Positions 27,118 through 35,300 of a DNA stretch of 35,300 nt are shown here, one piece after another. The stretch's first letter is position 1, and each line of letters opens with the position of its first letter. The stretch comes from Acidobacteriota bacterium (GTDB lineage Bacteria > Acidobacteriota > Terriglobia > Acidiferrales > UBA7541). A program made the translations under genes and the position numbers. Location: positions 1-35,300 of the forward strand of contig QHYQ01000202.1 in NCBI GenBank assembly GCA_003224175.1, read 5' to 3'. Under the pieces are notes generated by a model. It was not told where the DNA came from and made no database searches. It saw only the letters and a list, made by a program, of their open reading frames with translations.

Positions 27118-27846
27118 TCAGTTGAGATAAAAAAGGCTGAGCCGTGGCAGGCCAAATCGCTCCAGAAGGCGTTTCTGAGTGTACTGCCTTTCGAGCTGGC
27201 CCAGTTGCTCGGCCGACATGCGGCGTCGATAAGGCGCCAGTTGCCGGTCCAGGTCACTATGGATATTTACAAGCATATTCTCGTCCGCCTGGGCGAGTAG
27301 GGCAGCGCTCAGTCTTTCCTCAACAGCGCTCAGCCGCCGTTCCAGGTTTTCGACGTCGAGATCGGCGGGCGAATCGAGCAGGGGCATCAAATTGGCGACG
27401 CTGGCTCGAGCTTGCGCAATTCGCCGCGCCAGCTCGGCGTCCGAGGAATCAAGTCGCCCCGCGGCTTGCTCCAGCCTCTCGATATTACGACGCAGAAAAT
27501 TGCGCAGCTCCTCGCGCGAAAAAAATGGCTCCGCCTGTTTCGCAGCTCGTTTCGGCTCGGGGCCGGCGCCCGCGGATGTCTCCTGCTTCTCCGCGGCGGC
27601 GTCGAGCACCGCGTCGACGCAATACGCCAGGCTCTTCAGCGGCCTTCCCGCGCCGCGCCGAGAGCGCGCGTAGCTTTCAAACGCGCTATCGATGCCGCGC
27701 AGCACAGCCTCCAACGGAATTCCCGCCCTTTGCCAGGTCTCCACGATGGCCCAATCCAGCGGCGAAACCAGCAGATGTGCGCCGCGCTTGCGCCAGAAGT
27801 ATTCTTCGATTTCCGTGAAGTAATTGAAATAGTTGAAAGCATCCAT
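27118..27846 (-). CDS. Hypothetical protein in the coaX-birA neighbourhood
   Basis: MDAFNYFNYFTEIEEYFWRKRGAHLLVSPLDWAIVETWQRAGIPLEAVLRGIDSAFESYARS; start placed at ATG 27846, 3' end 11 nt before the next same-strand gene start. Confidence 0.7.
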   Translation of the reverse strand: MDAFNYFNYFTEIEEYFWRKRGAHLLVSPLDWAIVETWQRAGIPLEAVLRGIDSAFESYARSRRGAGRPLKSLAYCVDAVLDAAAEKQETSAGAGPEPKRAAKQAEPFFSREELRNFLRRNIERLEQAAGRLDSSDAELARRIAQARASVANLMPLLDSPADLDVENLERRLSAVEERLSAALLAQADENMLVNIHSDLDRQLAPYRRRMSAEQLGQLERQYTQKRLLERFGLPRLSLFYLN

Positions 27847-27856
27847 CAGCAGAGTT

Positions 27857-28714
27857 TTACGATTCGCGCTTTCGGGCCGATTTTGCTGCGGCGGGTACGG
27901 GTGCGGCCAGGGGTACCTTCTCCGCAGCCGGTGCAGCATGACGGGAAGGTTGATTTCTTTCCCAAATGATGCGTAGCCCTTCCAGCGTGAGAAATTCGTC
28001 CACCTGCTGGATATGCCGTGAGACCTGCGCGATCAAGGACGCCTGCCCACCCGTGGCGATCACGCGCGTATCTTTGCCCATCACGTTCTTGATGCGCTCC
28101 AGAATTCCGTCCACGAGGTCCGTGAAGCCGTAGAAAAGACCCGCTTGCATGGACTGCGCCGTATTCGTGCCGATAATTTTGCCGGGATCACGGATTTCCA
28201 CGCGCCAGAGCCGTGCTGCGCGCGAAAAAAGCGCCTCGGCGGAAATGCCGATTCCCGGCGCCAGCGTCCCACCCAGGTATTCGCCGCGTTCGGAAACTAC
28301 GTCGAAATTGATCGCCGTCCCGAAGTCCACCACGATGCACGGCCCGCCGTATTTCTCATAGGCGGCGACGCTGTTGACAATCCGGTCCGCGCCCACTTCC
28401 TGCGGATTGTCGTAATGCACCGGCATGCCCGTGCGAATGCCCGGCTCGACGAAAAGCGCCTTCGTGTGAAAATATCGCTCGGCCATTCCCGCCAGCGTGG
28501 AGTTGAGCGGAGGGACCACCGAGCTGATGATCACGCCGCGAATCTCATGCGGATCGAGCTTGGCGATGGTAAAGAGATCGCGCGTGAGGATGCCGTATTC
28601 GTCGACGGTCTGATCCCGCGCCGTGGTCAGTCGCCAATTGGCGATCAGATCCCTATCGCGAAAGACGCCCAGCACCGTGTTGGTATTGCCGACGTCAACT
28701 GCAAGCAGCATCAA
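27857..28714 (-). CDS. coaX: Type III pantothenate kinase
   Basis: [88 protein letters not shown]. Confidence 0.96.
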   Translation of the reverse strand: MMLLAVDVGNTNTVLGVFRDRDLIANWRLTTARDQTVDEYGILTRDLFTIAKLDPHEIRGVIISSVVPPLNSTLAGMAERYFHTKALFVEPGIRTGMPVHYDNPQEVGADRIVNSVAAYEKYGGPCIVVDFGTAINFDVVSERGEYLGGTLAPGIGISAEALFSRAARLWRVEIRDPGKIIGTNTAQSMQAGLFYGFTDLVDGILERIKNVMGKDTRVIATGGQASLIAQVSRHIQQVDEFLTLEGLRIIWERNQPSRHAAPAAEKVPLAAPVPAAAKSARKRES

Positions 28715-29640
28715 TTCGCCTCGGAAACATCGCCGGAGATAACTACCGCGCTCTTCCCATCGTCGCGGCGCACGCGGAGAAGCCCGTTTGGTTCCAGCCC
28801 GTCGGTTGTCCCCACGTACGATTCGGCTGCCGCGCTGATGCGCACGCGCTTCCCGCGCGCGTATGTAGATACCTCGGTGAAGCGGGTCAGGATGGGCTGA
28901 GCGTCCTCGGTCAAAAACCGATTGTAGTAGCTGTCTAGGTGGCGCAGCAACCGCACAAGCAATTGCAGGCGCGAGACTGGCTTTCCGGTGATCAGGCGCA
29001 GCGAAGTCGCGATTCCCGTGAGCTCGCTGGGCATCGCCGTGTGGTTCACGTTGATGCCGATGCCCACGATCACGAATCGCACTTGGCTAGGCTCCGCGTA
29101 CATTTCCGTGAGTATGCCGCAAAATTTCTTGCCGTCCGCGAGCACATCGTTGGGCCAACGCAGGTCGGCCTCCACTCCGGTTTCTTCCTGCACCGCATCT
29201 CGGACAGCCAGACCCGCGACCATGGTGATCACGGGCGCGACATTCGGCGAAATCTGCGGACGCAGCAGCGCGGTCATATAAATTCCGCTGGTCTTCTCGG
29301 AATACCAGCTCCGGCCGGCGCGGCCCCGGCCGCCGGTCTGCTCCTCCGCGATGACGATCGCTCCATGAGGTTCACCGGCGTGCCCGAGCTCGAGAGCGAT
29401 GCTGTTGGTGGAAGCCGTTTTGAAGTAGTGATAGATGCGCTTCCCGAATGGCGAATCACGCAGGCGCCGCCGCAGCAAACTGGGCGAGAGCACGTCGGGT
29501 ACGCGTTCCATGCGATAGCCCGTCCGCGGATGTCCCTTCACACGCACTCCGAGCGCCCGAAGTCGCTGCGTCCAGCGCCAAACCGCCGAACGGCTCACGC
29601 CGATTTGCCGCGCGATTTTCTCGCCGCTGATGACGATCAT
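28711..29640 (-). CDS. birA: Biotin--[acetyl-CoA-carboxylase] ligase, with N-terminal wHTH; 5' end uncertain
   Basis: [103 protein letters not shown]. Overlaps coaX (ATGA). Confidence 0.94.
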   Translation of the reverse strand: MIVISGEKIARQIGVSRSAVWRWTQRLRALGVRVKGHPRTGYRMERVPDVLSPSLLRRRLRDSPFGKRIYHYFKTASTNSIALELGHAGEPHGAIVIAEEQTGGRGRAGRSWYSEKTSGIYMTALLRPQISPNVAPVITMVAGLAVRDAVQEETGVEADLRWPNDVLADGKKFCGILTEMYAEPSQVRFVIVGIGINVNHTAMPSELTGIATSLRLITGKPVSRLQLLVRLLRHLDSYYNRFLTEDAQPILTRFTEVSTYARGKRVRISAAAESYVGTTDGLEPNGLLRVRRDDGKSAVVISGDVSEAN

Positions 29641-29801
29641 AGGATTTTCCGAAAGCAGCGTCAGCAGGGCGTCGATCCGCCGGTCAGTGGTCCCGGCCCG
29701 GTCGGTGGTTCCAAGAAGGTGCGCGTGGCCATCGAGCGCGTCACCGTTGCCCTGGACACCGAAGTTGCTCAGGCGGCTTGAGAGGTGGGCTCGTCACATC
29801 A

Positions 29802-30677
29802 TCACATCCGATGCCCGCCGCCGATACAAATTGTTTGCCCCGTTACCCATAGCGCCTGGTCCGAAGCCAAGAAGACAATTACATCGGCCACGTCCTCCGG
29901 AGTGCCTATCTTGCCCAACGGAATCGTCGGCAAAATCTCTCTCTCCAGTTCTGGCGTGATCCAACCCGTCTGTACAGGTCCTAGCGAGACAGCGTTGACC
30001 GCAATGCCGGAAGGACCAAGTTCTTTAGCAGCGCTTCGCGTGTAGCTTTCAAGAGCGAACTTGCTGGCGCCATAAGAAATTTCAGAAGGAAAACAATGAG
30101 CGCCGTCTGTACTCACGTTGACAATGCACCCCCGCGCTGCTCGTCGTTCGATGTGCCGCCGCGCGAATTCAGCCATTAACAAAACTGGTGCTCGCGTGTT
30201 GATATTGAAGATGCGCTCGAAACTCTGAGCCGAGATTTGGTTAGGCCGTTCCGTCCACAGCTCGTGCAGCCTGTTCGGCAAATCCGCGCCGGTTGGGAGG
30301 AATGTATCGCCCTCCCAATGCGCCGCATTGTTCACGAGCACCGAGACGGAACCGACGGCTCTTTCGGCTTCGTCGAATAGAGTTCGTGTAGCCCTAACAT
30401 CGGACAAATCAGCCTCCCAAGCGTGGGCTTCTCCGCCGATGTCGCCAATGCTCTTGAGAACCTCCTGGGCATCTTTGGTCTGTTGGGTGCGGTAAAATGC
30501 TTCGCCGGGCGAGGCGGTACTTGCGCACCCCTGAGTTGGCCTTTTGTCCCGAAGGTAATGAAGGAACACCTTCGCTCTTTGTGTGGCAAACGCCCTGGCC
30601 ACGGCAGCACCAATTCCGTGAGGGTTATTCGCCCCCGTGACCAAAACTACTTTGTCACGGAGCCCTGTGTCGATCAT
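29802..30677 (-). CDS. Short-chain dehydrogenase/reductase (SDR) family oxidoreductase
   Basis: KVVLVTGANNPHGIGAAVARAFA, VLVNNAAHWE, GCIVNVSTDGAHCFPSEISYGASKFALESYTRSAAKELGPSGIAVNAVSLGPVQTGWI, LASDQALWVTGQTICIGGG. Confidence 0.92.
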   Translation of the reverse strand: MIDTGLRDKVVLVTGANNPHGIGAAVARAFATQRAKVFLHYLRDKRPTQGCASTASPGEAFYRTQQTKDAQEVLKSIGDIGGEAHAWEADLSDVRATRTLFDEAERAVGSVSVLVNNAAHWEGDTFLPTGADLPNRLHELWTERPNQISAQSFERIFNINTRAPVLLMAEFARRHIERRAARGCIVNVSTDGAHCFPSEISYGASKFALESYTRSAAKELGPSGIAVNAVSLGPVQTGWITPELEREILPTIPLGKIGTPEDVADVIVFLASDQALWVTGQTICIGGGHRM

Positions 30678-33489
30678 CGGCTTCCAACTGTGCCAGACGC
30701 TCCGTCAGCTTTTCGAATTCCAACCGGCGTTCCGCAAACGTCGCTTCGAGCTGGCGCACGATTTCCGCGGGCGCGCGGCTGCGGAAAGTCTCATCTGCCA
30801 GGCGGTTCTGTTTTGATTCCAGATCGCGCGCCAGGCGCTCTTTTTCCTTGCGCAGCCGGGCAAGTTCCGCGCCCAGTTCAACCGTATCGCCATAAGCAAT
30901 GCGCAGGTCAAAGTCCGCCGTCGAACGTACCGGTCCGGAGGTTGGTTCGAGCTTGGCGTCGGAAAAATTCAGATCGGAGAGCGTGGCCAGTCTCAAAATC
31001 AGTCCGCTATTGTTTTCAACGACAGCCCGCACCGCCGTGGTCGCCGGGGCAAAATCCGCAGCCACGCGGTGCTTGGCATCGAGCTTAAGTTCCGCCCGAA
31101 CGTTGCGCGCCGCTACAATCACTTCCTGCAGCAGCTTCACTTCTTGCTCCGCGTCGAGATCGGACCATTGCGGCGCCGGCCTCGGAAACGGCTGCAAGGC
31201 GATCGACCGCGCCTTTTTATCCTTTTCCGGCGCGCGCTGCGGCAGCCGGTGCCACAACTCCTCGGTGAGAAAAGGCATAAATGGATGCAGCAGCCGTAGT
31301 GCCGCCTCGAATACGGCAAAAAGATTGCGCCATGCCGGCACGGCAACATCGCGATTCGCGTCCGCCGTCGCCGGCTTCACCCACTCGATATACCAATCGC
31401 AGAAATCGCCCCAGAAGAAGTGATAGACGATGTGCGCAGCCTCGTGAAAACGAAAACTCTCCAGCGCATCATCGATGGTGGCGATGGCCTCCGCCAGCCG
31501 CGAGAAAATCCAGCGGTCCGCAAGGCTAACTTCTTTTCCTGCGGGATACGGCGCAGCGGCACGAACTTCCGGTGCCGCCAGTTCTTCGATGCTCATTCCC
31601 GCGGCGGACTGAAATTTCTCCAGATTCATGAAGACGAATCGCGCCGCGTTCCAGATCTTGTTGGCGAAGGCGCGATAGCCTAGGACGGCTTCTTCGCTGA
31701 GCGCGATATCCGTACCGGGAGCGGCTTTGATGGCCAGCGTGAAGCGCAGCGCGTCCGTGCCGTATCTTTCCATCCATTCCAGAGGGTCAACAACGTTACC
31801 GCGCATTTTAGACATCTTCTGGCCCTGCGCGTCGCGGACCAGCGAGTGCAGATAGAGCGTGCGAAAGGGAATTCGTTCGGCAGTGGTTTTCCCGGGTGCG
31901 AGATGCAGGCACAGCATGACCATGCGCGCATCCCAGAAAAACAGGATGTCGTAGCCGCTGATGAGCAGCGTCGTGGGATAAAACGCGCGCAGGTCCGGCG
32001 TGTCGTCGGGCCAGCCCAGCGTAGAGAGCGGCCAAAGGCCCGAACTGAACCACGTATCCAGCACGTCGCGGTCCTGTTCGAGCTTTCCGCCACCGCATTT
32101 CGCGCATTTCTCCGGAGGGCTGGCCGGCAGCGCGCGGCCGTCAACGATTACAACTCGCGAATCGCGCGCGGGCGTGATGCCACCGCAGGGGCAATGCCAG
32201 ATCGGAATGCGATGGCCCCACCAGAGCTGCCGCGAGATGCACCAATCACGGATATTTGCCAGCCAATCGGTGAAGATCTTGCGCTGATTATCTGGCACGA
32301 TCCGGATTTGCCCCTGCTCGACCGCTTCTGCGGCAGCGTCAGCCAGGGGGCGCATCTTGCAAAACCATTGCGTGGAGACGCGCGGCTCGACCACGGTTTT
32401 GCACCGATCGCAGACTCCCACCGCGAGGGTATGGTCGTCTACCTTGACGAGCAGGCCTTGCGATTCTAGATCAGCCACGACGCGCTTGCGTGCTTCGAAG
32501 CGATCGAGGCCGGCGTAGGTGCCTGCGTTCGCATTCATGCGCCCCTCTTCGGTCATCACGTCGACCTCAGGAAGCTTGTGACGCCGTCCCATCTCGAAAT
32601 CATTGGGGTCGTGCGCCGGCGTGACCTTCACGGCTCCCGTACCGAACTCACGGTCCACTGCGGCATCCGCGATCACGGGAATTTCCCGGTTCATCAGGGG
32701 CAGCAGAACTGTCTTGCCGACCAGGTGCTTGTAGCGTTCGTCCTCGGGATTCACCGCCACTGCCGTATCGCCCAGCATCGTTTCCGGACGCGTAGTGGCT
32801 ACGACGAGCGATTGGCTCGAACTAACCACCGGGTAGCGAATGTGCCAGAGGTGACCGTGGCGCTCCTCGTGCACAGTTTCGAGGTCGCTCAAGGCGGTCT
32901 GGCAGCGCGGGCACCAGTTCACAATATAGCGGCCGCGATAGATCAGCCCTTCGCGGTAAAGTCGCAGAAAGGCTTCCAGAACGGCGCGATAGAGCGGCGG
33001 ATCGAGCGTGAACCTTTCGCGCGACCAGTCGCAGGAATCACCCAGGCGAATCATCTGCTTTTTGATCGTGCCGCCGCTGTGCTCTTTCCAGTCCCAAACG
33101 CGCCGCTCGAACTCTTCTCGCCCCAGCGCTTTGCGCGTGACGTTTTGCTTGGCGAGTTCGCGTTCCACGACGACTTGCGTGGAGATGCCGGCGTGATCCA
33201 TGCCCGGGAGCCACAGCGTGCTCTCGCCGCGCATGCGGTGCCAGCGCGTGAGGACGTCGATTTGCGTGTGCTCGAGCATGTGGCCGATGTGGATGTACCC
33301 GGTCACGTTCGGCGGCGGAATAACGATCGAGAAGACGGCTCCCGAAGCGCCTGGATCAGCGCGAAAGAACTGCTCGTCTACCCAGGTTTTGGCCCAGCGT
33401 GGCTCAATCAGCCCCGGCTCATAAACCTTGGGGAATTCGGCGCCTTGGGGCGTCCCTTTAGAACTCGCTCTTGGGGAATCTCCCGGCAC
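30655..33489 (-). CDS. valS: Valyl-tRNA synthetase
   Basis: IPPPNVTGYIHIGHMLEHTQIDVLTRWHRMRGESTLWLPGMDHAGISTQVVVE, TTRPETMLGDTAVAV, NIRDWCISRQLWWGHRIPIW, LVRDAQGQKMSKMRGNVVDPLEWME, C-terminal coiled coil. Confidence 0.98.
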   Translation of the reverse strand: MPGDSPRASSKGTPQGAEFPKVYEPGLIEPRWAKTWVDEQFFRADPGASGAVFSIVIPPPNVTGYIHIGHMLEHTQIDVLTRWHRMRGESTLWLPGMDHAGISTQVVVERELAKQNVTRKALGREEFERRVWDWKEHSGGTIKKQMIRLGDSCDWSRERFTLDPPLYRAVLEAFLRLYREGLIYRGRYIVNWCPRCQTALSDLETVHEERHGHLWHIRYPVVSSSQSLVVATTRPETMLGDTAVAVNPEDERYKHLVGKTVLLPLMNREIPVIADAAVDREFGTGAVKVTPAHDPNDFEMGRRHKLPEVDVMTEEGRMNANAGTYAGLDRFEARKRVVADLESQGLLVKVDDHTLAVGVCDRCKTVVEPRVSTQWFCKMRPLADAAAEAVEQGQIRIVPDNQRKIFTDWLANIRDWCISRQLWWGHRIPIWHCPCGGITPARDSRVVIVDGRALPASPPEKCAKCGGGKLEQDRDVLDTWFSSGLWPLSTLGWPDDTPDLRAFYPTTLLISGYDILFFWDARMVMLCLHLAPGKTTAERIPFRTLYLHSLVRDAQGQKMSKMRGNVVDPLEWMERYGTDALRFTLAIKAAPGTDIALSEEAVLGYRAFANKIWNAARFVFMNLEKFQSAAGMSIEELAAPEVRAAAPYPAGKEVSLADRWIFSRLAEAIATIDDALESFRFHEAAHIVYHFFWGDFCDWYIEWVKPATADANRDVAVPAWRNLFAVFEAALRLLHPFMPFLTEELWHRLPQRAPEKDKKARSIALQPFPRPAPQWSDLDAEQEVKLLQEVIVAARNVRAELKLDAKHRVAADFAPATTAVRAVVENNSGLILRLATLSDLNFSDAKLEPTSGPVRSTADFDLRIAYGDTVELGAELARLRKEKERLARDLESKQNRLADETFRSRAPAEIVRQLEATFAERRLEFEKLTERLAQLEADDRHRAP

Positions 33490-33856
33490 GTGTGTTCTCT
33501 CCAGTTCTGCTCGCTGCTTCGCTCAACAATACGACTTACTATAAGGAGCGCGCCGGGAGGGGTCAAATTGGAATCAGTTCTGGAAACGCAGATAGCCTGG
33601 AAACGAAAAGGCGGTCTTCCCTTGCTCTTTCTCGCAAATGAGCATGTCCTGCGGTCGAAACTGCACGTTGCAGACGCGAACTCTCTAGCTCAAGGATTCG
33701 TAGTCTAGTCCCCGGCTGTTCGCAAGAATCGTTCCGATCACTGGAGTGTGGTGCTTGGCAGCACTATAAATGCAGTTGGCCTATGGTTAAGGCTCTCCTA
33801 CAATAGGCCATCGCGGCCGAGCCTCTCGGCAAGGACCAGAGCACAGGAGGTCTGGC

Positions 33857-34285
33857 GTGAAGACTAAGCACATGGTCGTTCTTCTGGGACTGGGATTGCT
33901 GATCAGTTCCCCGCTTTTTGCTCATCATGGCAACTCGAATTTTGATATTGATAAGAAGCTCAACATGAAGGCGACGGTCACGGAATGGGTTTGGGCAAAT
34001 CCCCATTGCTGGTTGAAATTCGACGCGGCGGATGACAAAGGCAATGTCGCCCATTGGATTGCCGAAACGAGCAATCCAGCGGACATGACCAATCTCGGCT
34101 GGAGCAGGCAAGTCCTCAGGCCCGGCGATCACGTTACCGTCACTCTGCAGCCTGTCAAGAATGGCGCGCCGATTGGGCGTGTCATGCAGGTTGTGCTTGC
34201 GAACGGCCAGACATTGGGCACGCGGATCCCGGGAGTATTTGGGCCCGAGGTTGACGCGCCTAAGCCGGCGGATTCTTCGAAGTAG
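33857..34285 (+). CDS. Secreted DUF6152-like protein
   Basis: GTG start with AGGAGG 6 nt upstream (33845-33850); signal peptide VKTKHMVVLLGLGLLISSPLFA then HHGNSNFDIDKKLNMKATVTEWVWANPHCWLKFDAADDKGNVAHWIAETSNP...GDHVTVTLQPVKNGAPIGRVMQVVLANGQTL. Confidence 0.78.
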   Translation: MKTKHMVVLLGLGLLISSPLFAHHGNSNFDIDKKLNMKATVTEWVWANPHCWLKFDAADDKGNVAHWIAETSNPADMTNLGWSRQVLRPGDHVTVTLQPVKNGAPIGRVMQVVLANGQTLGTRIPGVFGPEVDAPKPADSSK

Positions 34286-34424
34286 TTGGCATGCCGAACA
34301 ATCCACGCAGGGGTGCGTTGACGCCGGGGATCCAGGCCGTGCGCTGCACGAGGCCAGACGTGGCGGTTCCGCAGCAGGGTCTGAGCATACGGCCTGCGGC
34401 TATCTTCGCAAGGAGGTTCACACA

Positions 34425-35273
34425 ATGTCGAGGCGATCGCTGACTCTTGTCATTCCTGCGGCGGTTGTGCTGTGCTCTTGCCTCGCTCCCAACTCCGCGA
34501 CTCGAGCGCAGCAATCGGGGGCCGCACAAAAACAGAATGCAGCACCTGCGGCGCTTTGGAATACCCCAAGCATTGCGCCTAAGCAAGCGCGACCATCTTC
34601 CGGCCCGGCGCCGCGCCGCGACGTCAGCGGAATTTGGGACGCTTTCGCGGCCGGAATCCAGCCCACTGGAGTTAAAAGCCGTGCCCCATTTACGGAATGG
34701 GGCGAAAAAATGGCCAATACGTACAAGCCCGGCGACGGCCCCCGAAAGGTCAGCCTCGGCCTGATCAATGATCCGCTCGACGGTTGCGATCCGGCAGGTT
34801 TTCCGCGCAATTTATTTTTCGAACTGCGGCCGTTTAGGATTGCCCAGGCCCCCGATCAGATCCTGATGTTATACGAATACCAAAAGGTCTGGCGGGCCAT
34901 CTGGACCGACGGTCGCGAGTTGCCCAAAGATCCCGAACCCAGGTGGTATGGTTACTCCGTCGGTCACTGGCAGGATGACTACACGTTCGTTGTGAATACG
35001 GTAGGATTGGACGAAAGAACTTGGCTCGATAATGCCGGCGACCCGCACAGCGCTGATATGCGCGTTGAGGAAATCTATCATCTCGTGGATCAGGATACTT
35101 TAGAGCTCACTGTTAAAATCGACGATCCCAAGGCCTATAAGGAACCCTGGTTGGGCCTCAACAAGTTCATCTTACGGCGGCAACCAGCAAGTTTCGACAT
35201 CCGCGAGATGATCTGCGCCCCGTCCGAGGCCGAAGAATATAAGAAGACGGTCGCCGAACCCGCTACAAGGTAG
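34425..35273 (+). CDS. Secreted 'DLSGIW' family protein of unknown function
   Basis: ATG 34425 with AGGAGG 8 nt upstream (34411-34416); signal peptide MSRRSLTLVIPAAVVLCSCLAPNSATRAQ; DVSGIWDAF, IWTDGRELPKDPEPRWYGYSVGHWQDDYTFVVNTVGLDERTWLDNAGDPHSADMRVEEIYH. Confidence 0.78.
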   Translation: MSRRSLTLVIPAAVVLCSCLAPNSATRAQQSGAAQKQNAAPAALWNTPSIAPKQARPSSGPAPRRDVSGIWDAFAAGIQPTGVKSRAPFTEWGEKMANTYKPGDGPRKVSLGLINDPLDGCDPAGFPRNLFFELRPFRIAQAPDQILMLYEYQKVWRAIWTDGRELPKDPEPRWYGYSVGHWQDDYTFVVNTVGLDERTWLDNAGDPHSADMRVEEIYHLVDQDTLELTVKIDDPKAYKEPWLGLNKFILRRQPASFDIREMICAPSEAEEYKKTVAEPATR

Positions 35274-35300
35274 CTCAAAGCGTTCGCACCGGTGCCCTGA

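Noticed and set aside
32578-33708. 376-aa plus-strand ORF antisense to valS
   Set aside because: Antisense shadow of valS; no motifs.
33490-33856. Possible T-box or other riboswitch upstream of valS
   Set aside because: No T-box sequence or convincing leader structure could be read; only a divergent intergenic region is supported.
1-35300. CRISPR array, tRNA/rRNA genes, IS elements or prophage
   Set aside because: No regularly spaced repeats, transposase or integrase motifs, or tRNA-like TTC-A/CCA structures were recognised by eye; a tRNAscan/ISfinder run would be needed to be certain.

Overview
This is a GC-rich, mostly housekeeping chromosomal segment. Gene content and families (DUF6152-like and 'PDGKPDLSGIW' secreted proteins, POTRA-only exported protein) look Acidobacteria-like; the taxon is an inference. 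Recognisable genes: metG (5'-truncated by the window edge), TatD-type DNase, polyprenyl synthetase, histone-deacetylase-like protein, POTRA protein, glmS, secreted cysteine hydrolase, purS, adenosine deaminase, S1/P1-nuclease/phospholipase C-like protein, APC permease, UvrD/PcrA helicase, an LPS-core cassette (waaA-lpxK-waaF-gmhB-hldE kinase-hldE nucleotidyltransferase), ICMT-like methyltransferase, comEC (frameshifted), TrmA/RumA-type methyltransferase, coaX, birA, an SDR and valS. No tRNA, rRNA, CRISPR array or transposon was recognised. The strongest unexplained signal is a series of apparent deletion scars: polyprenyl synthetase/HDAC junction (~3.54-3.56 kb), adenosine deaminase missing its HAGE block (~10.82 kb), a RumA-like protein missing its catalytic block but with its true C-terminus still readable in another frame (~26.08 kb), a probably disrupted birA 5' end (~29.68 kb), plus a homopolymer frameshift in comEC (~24.455 kb). 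These are either real gene erosion or assembly artefacts; read-level data are needed to decide. The most interesting biology is a pair of secreted families (DUF6152-like with predicted mature N-terminal His-His, and DLSGIW-like) that occur side by side at two separate loci in the window.
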